NCBI GenBank assembly: GCA_002396005.1
Contig: DGVW01000011.1
Location: 1-8,701 of the forward strand
DNA: 8,701 nucleotides
Origin: Oribacterium sp. UBA4274
GTDB taxonomy: Bacteria; Bacillota; Clostridia; Lachnospirales; Lachnospiraceae
Direction: 5' to 3'
Shown here: positions 1 to 6,237 of the stretch, piece after piece
Layout: the number at the start of each line of letters is the position of its first letter
Numbering within the stretch: the stretch's first letter is position 1
Position numbers and translations under genes: made by a program
The notes under the pieces: model-generated
What the model saw: only the letters and a program-made list of their open reading frames with translations
Database searches by the model: none
Told to the model about the DNA's origin: nothing

Positions 1-466
1 TTCTCCATGGAGCGATGATGTCAAGCTCAGGAGCAAGAGCCTTGATGGAAAGCTCGAAACGGATCTGATCGTTGCCCTTTCCTGTAGCTCCGTGACATAT
101 AGCTTTAGCTCCTTCTTTACGAGCAATCTCAACCAGCTTTTTGGCAATTGCAGGTCTTGCCATAGATGTACCAAGTAAATATTTATTTTCATATGTTGCA
201 TCTGCCTGAAGACAAGGTACAACGTAATTATCACAGAAATCATCGGTAATGTCTTCGATATAAAGCTTTGCCGCACCTGAAAGCTTAGCTCTCTCAGCAA
301 GTCCATCAAGCTCATTGCCCTGTCCTACGTCTACACAGCAGCATATTACCTCATAGCCAAATGTTTCTTTCAGCCAAGGTACAATAGCTGTTGTATCAAG
401 TCCGCCGGAATATGCGAGTACTACTTTCTCGCCCTGTGTGTTGTTCTTTGGTGTAAGATTGCTCAT
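1..466 (-). CDS. argG: Argininosuccinate synthase, N-terminal part (runs off the window)
   Basis: ArgG joins citrulline and aspartate, using ATP, to make argininosuccinate, the penultimate step of arginine synthesis in the cytoplasm. Only the first 155 residues (of about 400 in the family) are visible; the rest lies left of the window. The N-terminal PP-loop ATP-binding motif SGGLDTT is at residues 20-26, and the family signature GATGKGNDQIRFE at 126-138 near the visible end; YENKYLLGTS (92-101) also fits. The ATG at 464-466 is supported by AGGAG at 474-478 with 7 nt spacing. The first 13 residues before the conserved KVVLAYSGG are a slightly long, polar, variable extension. The gene lies downstream of argH but is separated from it by 370 bp with a terminator-like hairpin, ARG-box-like motifs and a promoter candidate, so it is probably its own transcription unit. 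Identification is near certain. Confidence 0.97.
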   Translation of the reverse strand, partial: MSNLTPKNNTQGEKVVLAYSGGLDTTAIVPWLKETFGYEVICCCVDVGQGNELDGLAERAKLSGAAKLYIEDITDDFCDNYVVPCLQADATYENKYLLGTSMARPAIAKKLVEIARKEGAKAICHGATGKGNDQIRFELSIKALAPELDIIAPWR

Positions 467-477
467 ATCTTTTCTCC

Positions 478-537
478 TTATAAAGACTTTCTGATTTTAC
501 AATGCCAAGCATCACGGAAGTGTGGTAAGCACTCCAT
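478..537 (-). other. Possible 19-codon leader ORF before argG
   Basis: An ATG at 535-537 opens a short reading frame in the argG leader, translating as MECLPHFRDAWHCKIRKSL and ending at TAA (478-480). The last bases of that stop codon are the first bases of the TAAGGAG ribosome binding site of argG. Translation to its end would therefore place a ribosome on the argG initiation region. Against it, no Shine-Dalgarno sequence precedes the ATG, and a frame of this length arises easily by chance. It contains two arginine codons (CGT and AGA), not a run. It resembles no leader peptide that I recognise. Treat as speculative. Confidence 0.15.
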
Positions 538-561
538 CAAAAAGTTCTTGAATTATATTGA

Positions 562-582
562 TATCGGAAATTTCATCCGATA
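562..582 (-). other. Hairpin in the argG 5' leader
   Basis: The arms TATCGGA and TCCGATA pair perfectly over 7 bp around a 7-nt loop. The hairpin would lie near the 5' end of the argG leader, about 10 nt after the start point expected from the promoter candidate at 600-628. No U-run follows, so it is not an intrinsic terminator. It could stabilise the 5' end of the mRNA or be part of a larger fold; no known riboswitch class was recognised. Confidence 0.4.
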
Positions 583-599
583 ACTTTGCTGCTGTTTGG

Positions 600-628
600 A
601 TAATACGCTTATCTTTATAAAAATGCAA
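600..628 (-). promoter_or_regulatory. Candidate argG promoter overlapping an ARG box
   Basis: On the minus strand TTGCAT (623-628), a 17-nt spacer and TATTAT (600-605) form a sigma-70/SigA-like promoter with a near-consensus -10 and optimal spacing. Transcription would start near 593, giving a leader of roughly 125 nt before argG. The -35 and spacer coincide with an ARG-box-like motif (614-627), so a bound repressor would cover the polymerase site. This layout is typical of ArgR-repressed promoters. The -35 matches TTGACA at only 3 of 6 positions, so the call is a good candidate rather than proof. Confidence 0.5.
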
Positions 629-713
629 GCACTTTCTGTATAAAAATGCATATTTAGTCATTTTTAATTGCATAAATGTGCGGTTAAACGGTTTTATAAG
701 GCATATTTATACA
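614..713. promoter_or_regulatory. Cluster of four ARG-box-like motifs (putative ArgR/AhrC operator)
   Basis: Four 14-bp sites resemble the palindromic ARG box TGAATWWWWATTCA: TTTATAAAAATGCA at 614-627 (11 of 14 positions match), TGTATAAAAATGCA at 637-650 (12 of 14), TGCATAAATGTGCG at 669-682 (10 of 14) and GGCATATTTATACA at 700-713 (11 of 14). Start-to-start distances are 23, 32 and 31 bp, near two and three helical turns, as would suit a hexameric ArgR binding one face of the DNA. The first overlaps the argG promoter candidate. The matches were counted by eye; in AT-rich DNA some will be fortuitous, and the 669-682 site is the weakest. ArgR itself is not encoded in the window. Confidence 0.5.
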
Positions 714-729
714 CACTTTTAGGTGATAT

Positions 730-742
730 CAGGTATGACCTG
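730..742. repeat. Short inverted repeat CAGGT-ATG-ACCTG
   Basis: A perfect 5-bp inverted repeat with a 3-bp spacer lies between the argH terminator hairpin and the ARG-box cluster. AGGT also occurs just before it at 721-724. It could be a small operator half-site pair or chance; nothing else supports a function. Confidence 0.2.
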
Positions 743-747
743 TATTT

Positions 748-787
748 ATAAAAAATAAACTGCACCGGAACAAATCCGCTACAGTTT
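748..787 (-). terminator. Intrinsic terminator after argH
   Basis: On the minus strand, AAACTGTA (780-787) pairs with TGCAGTTT (757-764) over 8 bp including one G-T pair. After a G-G mismatch, CGGA pairs with TCCG around a TTTGT loop. The stem is followed at once by the T-rich tail ATTTTTTAT (748-756). It begins about 50 nt after the argH stop codon. This separates argH from argG transcriptionally and explains why argG carries its own promoter region. Confidence 0.75.
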
Positions 788-837
788 AAAATACATATTA
801 TCTTATAATCCGCATCACAAGTAAGAAGTGAAAAACA

Positions 838-2187
838 TCAGTCTTCTGATGCAGTCACAAGCAGCTCTCCCGGAGCTCCCTTGGTTCTACGGTTTTTAAC
901 ACATGTTTCGAGAGATATGGCACTATAGATGTCCTCATCGATTTTATCACATACCTTGCGGTAGTCCTCAAGGCTCAGATCATCAAGGGAACACTTTTTC
1001 TCCTCACAAAGAAGAACAAGTTCTCCCACATATCCATGAGCTGTACGGAAAGGCACACCCTTACGTACGAGGTAATCTGCAACGTCAGTAGCATTGGTAA
1101 AACCACGTTTTGCCGAATCCTCCATCCTCTCCTTGTTCCAGGTAATGGTGCTCAGCATACCCTGCATAAGCTTCACTGAATTTGCAACAGTATCCATTGC
1201 GTCAAATGCAAACTCCTTGTCCTCCTGCATATCCTTATTATAGGCAAGAGGCAGTCCTTTCATAACCACCATAAGGCTCTGTAAGGCGCCATACACACGT
1301 CCTGTCTTTCCTCTGATGAGTTCTGCTATATCCGGGTTCTTCTTCTGCGGCATAATGCTCGAACCTGTGGAATATGCATCAGAGATTCTCACAAACTGAT
1401 ATTCATTGGAATTCCAGATGATGATTTCCTCACTGAGACGGCTGAGATGCATCTGTATGGTTGCAAGATCAAATACATACTCAAGAAGGTAATCTCTGTC
1501 TGAAACAGAATCCATGGAATTGTTGGTAGGCTTACGGAATCCAAGCTTCTTTGCAGTATACTCTCTATCCAGAGGATATGTTGTTCCTGCAAATGCACCT
1601 GCCCCAAGCGGACACTCATTTAATCTGTCTCTTGTATCTCCGAGACGGCTTAAATCTCTCTGAAACATCTCCTTGTAGGCACCCATATGATGAGCAAGAG
1701 TTGTAGGCTGTGCTTTCTGAAGATGTGTGAATCCCGGCATAAAAGTTTCTGCATTTTCGGCAATCAGCCTGTCAAAAGCCTCAATAAGAGACTGAAGATC
1801 ACCCATCATCATATCTAGATGATCACGTGTGTACATCTTCATGTCCAGAGCCACCTGATCATTACGGCTTCTTCCTGTATGAAGACGTTTTCCGGCCTCA
1901 CCGATACGCTCTGTAAGTTCAGCCTCTATAAAGCTATGGATATCCTCCGCATCTCCTTCTATAACGAGCCTGCCTTCCTCTATATCTTTAAGAATGCCTT
2001 CCAGACCATTAACTATTGCATCTGAATCTTCTGTAGTGATGATTCCCTGCTTTCCCAGCATTCTGGCATGGGCAATAGAGCCTTTGATATCCTGCTTATA
2101 CATACGTTTGTCAAAGCTTAAAGACTCATTAAATGCCTCAGTCAGAGCATCCTCTGCCTCTGTAAATCTGCCACCCCACAGCTTCAT
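838..2187 (-). CDS. argH: Argininosuccinate lyase
   Basis: ArgH splits argininosuccinate into arginine and fumarate, the final step of arginine synthesis; the enzyme is a cytoplasmic homotetramer of the fumarase/aspartase superfamily. The 449-residue product is close to the usual 455-460. The N-terminus MKLWGGRF is typical. GRSRNDQ is at 105-111, GFTHLQKAQPTT with the conserved active-site histidine (H155) at 152-163, and the superfamily signature loop GSSIMPQKKNPD, carrying the catalytic serine, at 275-286. The ATG is supported by GGAGG (2195-2199) at 7 nt. The C-terminal 20 residues are a little shorter and more divergent than common homologues, but no key residue is missing. It follows yfhO, from which a strong hairpin (2256-2289) separates it, and precedes argG, the reverse of the common argG-argH order. 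No convincing promoter of its own was found. Confidence 0.98.
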   Translation of the reverse strand: MKLWGGRFTEAEDALTEAFNESLSFDKRMYKQDIKGSIAHARMLGKQGIITTEDSDAIVNGLEGILKDIEEGRLVIEGDAEDIHSFIEAELTERIGEAGKRLHTGRSRNDQVALDMKMYTRDHLDMMMGDLQSLIEAFDRLIAENAETFMPGFTHLQKAQPTTLAHHMGAYKEMFQRDLSRLGDTRDRLNECPLGAGAFAGTTYPLDREYTAKKLGFRKPTNNSMDSVSDRDYLLEYVFDLATIQMHLSRLSEEIIIWNSNEYQFVRISDAYSTGSSIMPQKKNPDIAELIRGKTGRVYGALQSLMVVMKGLPLAYNKDMQEDKEFAFDAMDTVANSVKLMQGMLSTITWNKERMEDSAKRGFTNATDVADYLVRKGVPFRTAHGYVGELVLLCEEKKCSLDDLSLEDYRKVCDKIDEDIYSAISLETCVKNRRTKGAPGELLVTASED

Positions 2188-2249
2188 TTCCTATCCTCCG
2201 TCATCGATAAACTATTGGTATGAGGATGTTGATATAGTCATAACTACAT

Positions 2250-2289
2250 AAATAAACACCCTGTCTGTATCTTACTACAGACAGAGTGT
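2250..2289 (-). terminator. Strong hairpin terminator after yfhO
   Basis: The arms 2256-2269 and 2276-2289 (CTGTCTGTA/TACAGACAG plus ACAC/GTGT) form a 13-bp stem interrupted by one mismatch, with a 6-nt loop. On the minus strand the stem is followed by TTTATTTATG, a fairly U-rich tail, about 50 nt after the yfhO stop codon. The opposite-strand tail is poorer in T, so it acts most plausibly on gtrA-yfhO transcripts. The tail is imperfect, so some readthrough into argH is possible. Confidence 0.7.
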
Positions 2290-2336
2290 ATTGTTAAATA
2301 ATTAAAATGAATATCTGGTACTCAATATTTACATTT

Positions 2337-4955
2337 TCATATTTCCGGATCGGTATCCTCTGTATCTTGTTCCTGCGCAGAGTCATAAACCTGAGCAGCA
2401 TTTTGTTCCTCTTTTATGCTTTCATCAGGTTCATCTATAAAGTCAAAAGGCTCGTCCACAAACTCTTCCGGAAGCAGTTCATCAAGGTAACCAAAGCGTT
2501 TTATGATTATGCTTATCAAAACAAGAGACAGAATGCTCAATAAACTGATAAGGATACCGGCCTTAAGTCCTCTAGGGAAATACTTCATCTCAATCGTGTG
2601 TGTTCCCGGCTGAAGTCGTACTCCTATAAATGCATCCTTCACTTTGGAAAGCTCTGTTTTGACACCGTCAACGTATACTGTCCAGCCCTCATCATACGGA
2701 ATAGATGTCATCATCACTCCACCTTGTGCTGAGGTTATGTCTCCGGCAAGATAAGTATCCTCCCATGTAGTAACATTCCAGCCTTCGTCACTCAGCTTAT
2801 CGTAAACCTCTTTCAGTGCAGCGTAGTCAAAATAATAAATATCTGCATCCATGCTCTGATCGTTGGTTTCATTTTTCAGGGTAATGATATCACCGGCATC
2901 AAGATGACCTATCTCGACAAAGAAACCTCTGTCAACATTTGAAGTCTTTTTGTCCCTTATACCGTAATCAACTCTGACTTCCTTTATGGAAGCATTGTTT
3001 ACATATGCATAATAGTCACCTGACACGCCTGCTGTAAACACATATTTGTTACCATCAAAGGTACCGAGAACATTTACCAGAACCGGATTGGTCTCGAGAG
3101 CATCACATAGACTGTTCTGGGAATAAGCAGGTGTTCCCATGTCTATGGACCAATCAGCAAGTTCCTCATCGGAAAACACATATCCAAGGGGTAATGAGTA
3201 AGCATTTTCATAAATGGATGTATCACCCTCGGAACGTATAAACTTAAGAGCTGATTCTTCCGGAGCTTCCGGGTCCTGACTGTAGATTCCGTACTTGACT
3301 GAAAACAGCATATCCATAAGTGGTGTAGAACCTGTTATGGAGTAAGCATTGGTGGAAGCCTCCATGCCCATGGACTTGAAGAAATCGGAGCATGCCGCAT
3401 AGGCTGTGGAGGAAAACAGTGAAACACTTGGAAAATTCATCCAGGCGCCGTCATCCTTGGTTTTACGTGTGATCTTTTGAAATCTGTAAAAGCTCTGATC
3501 CCTTTCCTTTATGTCTTTAACCAGCTCGATAACATCTTTATTGTCAGCAGTATATGACTCCCTTGAGGTAGTTGTAACTGATGTCACAGCCATATTGATG
3601 GTAAGCTCAAGGAAAAGTACAAATACCAGCAATATCGCCGCTATATCTACGCTGAGCTTTTTAAGCTTATCCTGATACAGGAACAGGTAATAAATAAGCA
3701 TGAACGCAATAGTGACATAGAAGGTGTACCACTTTATGGCATCGTCTGTTACTACTTTCTGAGCTATAAGTATAAAGCCAAGTCCAACAGCAAATGAAAT
3801 ACTGATATCCTTTAGTGAAGCATGTTTACGCCAAATATATGCTTCGTAGCACATTATGAGCACCAGAAAGATATATATAAAACTCTGTCGGCATGGCAAT
3901 GAATTCGGATAATGAAATCCATGCCATATGAAATTAAGCATATTGATGCTGAAACTCAGAAAAAAGAAAATAAGCAGAATACCGTTAATGATCTTTTCCC
4001 TGGTTCTGATTCTGTTGCTTATAAAATACAGCGGAAGCATGATAAATGCCATCGCTCCTGCATAGATATTAGGCCAGTGATCCAGTCCCTGTTCAGTCTC
4101 CACTATCGGCATCTGGCGCGCAAACATATCTATAATGGTAAAATACTGTTGGGCAACCTTCGGAAAGTTGATGTCACTGGAGGCAGTCAGCTGAAGTGCA
4201 AATATCTCCGGAATCAGGGTTACCGCAGCAAGTCCGCCGGCTATAAGTGAATATATGGTAAATCTTATGGAACGAACTATAAATGTTTGAAAACTATCGC
4301 AACCATTGTTGAAATTTTCACTTATGAAATATATCACCATAAAAATGCATATCATTATGGAGATGTAGTAGTTGGAAAGAATACTGAGCCCCAGAGAAAT
4401 AACGTAAAGCATCCCGCTCTCTCCTCTTATCAGCTTCTCTGCGCCAAGCATGATAAGCGGAAACAGAACTATACAATCCAGCCACATCCAGTTCCAGCTA
4501 TATGCAGAAACATATCCTGACATGGCATAGATCACAGCAAAAAAGGCACATCCAAGGTTTTTCTCAGGGAAATGGTGCCTCAGATAGTAGCACATGGTAA
4601 TACCGGATAAACCGATCTTGAGAACGATCATGTAGGTCATGAACTCAAGTATGAGACCTTTGGGCCACAAAGCAAGCAGCCAGTTAAGAGGGCTTGCGAG
4701 ATAATAGGCATACAAGGCTGTGAAATTAATACCCAAACCTACATCCCAGGTATAGAGCAAGGAACCTCCATGCTGTAATTTGTAGTTGAACTCCGAGGCA
4801 AAGGGTGCATACTGATGATACATATCGGTACGCAGAAAGGTCTCATCTCCAAATGGAAAGATTCCTCTGAAGAAGAAAATGAGAATCATCGAAATGACAG
4901 GAAAGAGAAAAGCCAAGACATAACTTTTTTTACTCTTTATAAAATTTGAATTCAT
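2337..4955 (-). CDS. YfhO-family multipass membrane protein (putative GT-C-type glycosyltransferase)
   Basis: This is a large integral membrane protein of the YfhO family (872 aa from the chosen start). In Bacillus and Listeria, family members transfer sugars from an undecaprenyl-phosphate carrier onto lipoteichoic acid outside the membrane; the acceptor here is unknown. Visible features are a first TM helix at about 11-29, then the conserved TDMYHQYAPF loop at 43-52, whose aspartate is the expected active-site type residue. About a dozen hydrophobic segments follow up to about 456, then an extracytoplasmic domain at 458-795 containing the family motif PYDEGWTVYVDG (753-764). A last TM helix at 798-818 precedes a very acidic cytoplasmic tail of about 45 residues. 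An upstream TTG at 4991 would add 12 residues and overlap gtrA. The ATG at 4953-4955 is preferred because AAGGAG (4963-4968) sits 7 nt before it. It starts 16 nt after the gtrA stop, so the two are co-transcribed. Confidence 0.88.
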   Translation of the reverse strand: MNSNFIKSKKSYVLAFLFPVISMILIFFFRGIFPFGDETFLRTDMYHQYAPFASEFNYKLQHGGSLLYTWDVGLGINFTALYAYYLASPLNWLLALWPKGLILEFMTYMIVLKIGLSGITMCYYLRHHFPEKNLGCAFFAVIYAMSGYVSAYSWNWMWLDCIVLFPLIMLGAEKLIRGESGMLYVISLGLSILSNYYISIMICIFMVIYFISENFNNGCDSFQTFIVRSIRFTIYSLIAGGLAAVTLIPEIFALQLTASSDINFPKVAQQYFTIIDMFARQMPIVETEQGLDHWPNIYAGAMAFIMLPLYFISNRIRTREKIINGILLIFFFLSFSINMLNFIWHGFHYPNSLPCRQSFIYIFLVLIMCYEAYIWRKHASLKDISISFAVGLGFILIAQKVVTDDAIKWYTFYVTIAFMLIYYLFLYQDKLKKLSVDIAAILLVFVLFLELTINMAVTSVTTTSRESYTADNKDVIELVKDIKERDQSFYRFQKITRKTKDDGAWMNFPSVSLFSSTAYAACSDFFKSMGMEASTNAYSITGSTPLMDMLFSVKYGIYSQDPEAPEESALKFIRSEGDTSIYENAYSLPLGYVFSDEELADWSIDMGTPAYSQNSLCDALETNPVLVNVLGTFDGNKYVFTAGVSGDYYAYVNNASIKEVRVDYGIRDKKTSNVDRGFFVEIGHLDAGDIITLKNETNDQSMDADIYYFDYAALKEVYDKLSDEGWNVTTWEDTYLAGDITSAQGGVMMTSIPYDEGWTVYVDGVKTELSKVKDAFIGVRLQPGTHTIEMKYFPRGLKAGILISLLSILSLVLISIIIKRFGYLDELLPEEFVDEPFDFIDEPDESIKEEQNAAQVYDSAQEQDTEDTDPEI

Positions 4956-4971
4956 TATAAAGCTCCTTAAC

Positions 4972-5394
4972 TTATCGTCTATTGAATACAAGATATTTAC
5001 TTAAAATGTAGTTGGCGACGGTGACTACCACCTGAGTTATAAGCTTCGCTATCTTATCATTCATATGAAAAATGCTTACTGTCACAAACATTATAGCCAT
5101 ATCAATCATAAGAGAACCTGCACGTGAAGCAAAAAACTTTGAAGCCTCACTAATGTAATCCCTGGAATCACTCTCAAACACATACTTTCTGTTAGTGAAA
5201 TAGGCAAATGTCACCGCTGCTATCCAGGAAATAACATTGGCAGCCTGCAGCTCCACAGGTGACCCCGGATCCAGAAAAGTGGAAACACAAATATAATATA
5301 CTGAAAGACTTACAATTGTAGTCATAACACCGACAATAAGATAACTGATAATCTGCTTATACTTTATACACGTATCAATTACTTTTTCTATCAT
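4972..5394 (-). CDS. GtrA-family membrane protein (putative lipid-linked sugar flippase subunit)
   Basis: A 140-residue protein of the GtrA/DPMS-like family: four hydrophobic segments at about 16-38, 51-66, 93-111 and 114-135, the family motif TNRKYVF after TM2 (67-73) and the closing NYILSKYLVF (128-137). Members are thought to help move polyprenyl-phosphate-linked sugars across the membrane, and GtcA-type members work with a CsbB-type glycosyltransferase and a YfhO-type transferase in teichoic acid glycosylation. Here yfhO follows by 16 nt, which supports that role, though no CsbB-type gene is in the window. AGGAG lies at 5404-5408. The ATG at 5392-5394 (9 nt spacing) and a GTG directly before it at 5395-5397 (6 nt spacing) are both usable, differing by one residue. 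Family assignment is firm; the substrate is unknown. Confidence 0.9.
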   Translation of the reverse strand: MIEKVIDTCIKYKQIISYLIVGVMTTIVSLSVYYICVSTFLDPGSPVELQAANVISWIAAVTFAYFTNRKYVFESDSRDYISEASKFFASRAGSLMIDMAIMFVTVSIFHMNDKIAKLITQVVVTVANYILSKYLVFNRR

Positions 5395-5499
5395 CACATA
5401 TATCTCCTATTACTAATGATAAAGCTTAATTTCTATTATAAAAAACTTAAAAATATACAAGATTTGATTTTTTATAATTTTCACAAACAACCACAGTAG

Positions 5500-5528
5500 A
5501 GTATATCCCACAGCTGAAATCATAGCAA
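5500..5528 (-). promoter_or_regulatory. Candidate promoter of gtrA-yfhO
   Basis: On the minus strand TTGCTA (5523-5528), a 17-nt spacer and TATACT (5500-5505) give a reasonable SigA-like promoter, with a transcript start near 5493 and a leader of about 100 nt. A perfect TATAAT at 5435-5440, nearer the gene, is an alternative -10 but lacks a well-spaced -35. The region is so AT-rich that chance matches are expected. Confidence 0.35.
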
Positions 5529-5578
5529 CAAATGGAAAAAATTTTATATCTAAATTGTGCAAAATTGACTTTGAAAGT

Positions 5579-5597
5579 TTTTACAAAAAATGTAAAA
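5579..5597. repeat. Inverted repeat TTTTACA-N5-TGTAAAA
   Basis: Perfect 7-bp arms (5579-5585 and 5591-5597) flank an all-A 5-bp spacer, centred about 40 bp upstream of the carD promoter candidate's -35. Dyads of this size and spacing are typical of dimeric regulator operators. No T-run follows, so it is not a terminator. The regulator is unknown, and low-complexity sequence can produce such repeats by chance. Confidence 0.35.
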
Positions 5598-5624
5598 TAT
5601 ATAATATATGAATTTAGAGTTTAA

Positions 5625-5653
5625 TTGTCAATATCTTTTCTTTTAAATATTTT
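5625..5653 (+). promoter_or_regulatory. Candidate carD promoter
   Basis: TTGTCA (5625-5630, 5 of 6 to TTGACA), a 17-nt spacer and TATTTT (5648-5653, 4 of 6 to TATAAT) suit a SigA promoter starting near 5660, with a leader of roughly 65-70 nt. A/T tracts upstream could act as UP elements. A perfect TATAAT at 5600-5605 is also present, but its nearest -35-like elements are 14 (TTTACA) or 29 nt (TTGACT) away. Confidence 0.35.
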
Positions 5654-5727
5654 CTTACAAAGATTCGTGATTAAAATTTAAATTTATGTAGTTGTTTCTT
5701 GTTTTACTATAAATCAAAGGAGGTATT

Positions 5728-6237
5728 ATGTTTAAAAATGGTGATTATGTAGTTTACGGATGTAAAGGCATACACAAAATCATCGACACAACAACACTTA
5801 ATATGGATGGCGTTTCAAAAAACAAAGAGTATTATGTAATGCAGCCATATGACAAACCAACAGGTTCTGTTTACGCTCCGGTTGATGCAGCCAAGATCAA
5901 CATGCGACGTATCATGTCGAGAGACGAAGCGCAGGAATTTATCAAAACTGTTCCGGATATCAGTGTTTTGGACATCAAAAACAACAAGCAGCGTGAGGAT
6001 GCTTATAAAGAGTGCATTCGCAGTTGTGACCCTGACGAATTAATGAGAGTTATCAAAACATTGTATGTACGTAAGGAAGAACGCATCAGTCAGGGAAAAA
6101 AGCTTACTTTAACAGATACTCATTATATGCAGCAGGCAGAGGGGATCCTGTATGATGAGCTTGCTCTAGTACTTGATATGCCGAAGGATGATGTACCTGA
6201 TTATATTTCCGGAATCGTACACAAGTCAGTTGTATGA
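5728..6237 (+). CDS. CarD-family RNA polymerase-binding transcriptional regulator
   Basis: A 169-residue protein of the CarD/CdnL family. The N-terminal RNA-polymerase-interaction domain (about 1-62) begins FKNGDYVVYGCKGI and includes KEYYVMQPYDKPTGSVYAPVD, the Tudor-like fold shared with the Mfd/TRCF RID that binds the polymerase beta subunit. The helical C-terminal domain (about 63-165) carries the clostridial pattern NKQRED (86-91), VIKTLYVRKEERISQGKKLT (108-127) and AEGILYDELALVL (137-149). In characterised members this domain binds DNA at the upstream edge of the -10 element and stabilises open complexes. The protein contains no tryptophan, so the wedge tryptophan of mycobacterial and Thermus CarD is absent. 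AAAGGAGG (5716-5723) lies 4 nt before the ATG, a strong but close ribosome binding site. The gene is divergent from gtrA and ends at a shared terminator. Family assignment is firm; target promoters are unknown. Confidence 0.93.
   Translation: MFKNGDYVVYGCKGIHKIIDTTTLNMDGVSKNKEYYVMQPYDKPTGSVYAPVDAAKINMRRIMSRDEAQEFIKTVPDISVLDIKNNKQREDAYKECIRSCDPDELMRVIKTLYVRKEERISQGKKLTLTDTHYMQQAEGILYDELALVLDMPKDDVPDYISGIVHKSVV

Larger units (their letters stand above)
5398..5727. other. AT-rich divergent intergenic region between gtrA and carD
   Basis: About 330 bp without a gene, strikingly rich in A and T tracts. It holds promoter candidates for both divergent units (5500-5528 on the minus strand, 5625-5653 on the plus strand), the ribosome binding sites of both genes and an inverted repeat at 5579-5597. 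No riboswitch, tRNA or small ORF with a ribosome binding site was seen. Control of both units from this shared region is possible but not shown. Confidence 0.6.

Noticed and set aside
903..1091. Open frames antisense to argH, yfhO, rlmH and valS (for example 903-1091, 3912-4250, 6776-7084, 7361-7639)
   Set aside because: They lie opposite firmly identified genes, have no recognisable domains and no convincing ribosome binding sites.
2245..2258. Possible ARG box before argH (TACATAAATAAACA)
   Set aside because: Only 10 of 14 positions match, it overlaps the terminator tail and no promoter is evident beside it.
2274..2302. Possible argH promoter TTAACA-17-TAAGAT on the minus strand
   Set aside because: The -10 is poor and the element lies inside the yfhO terminator hairpin, so the similarity is probably accidental.
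4956..4991. TTG start adding 12 residues to the YfhO-family protein
   Set aside because: It would overlap gtrA and has no clear ribosome binding site, while the ATG at 4953-4955 has AAGGAG at 7 nt.
5579..5597. Inverted repeat as a terminator
   Set aside because: The stem is only A/T with one C/G pair and no T-run follows on either strand.
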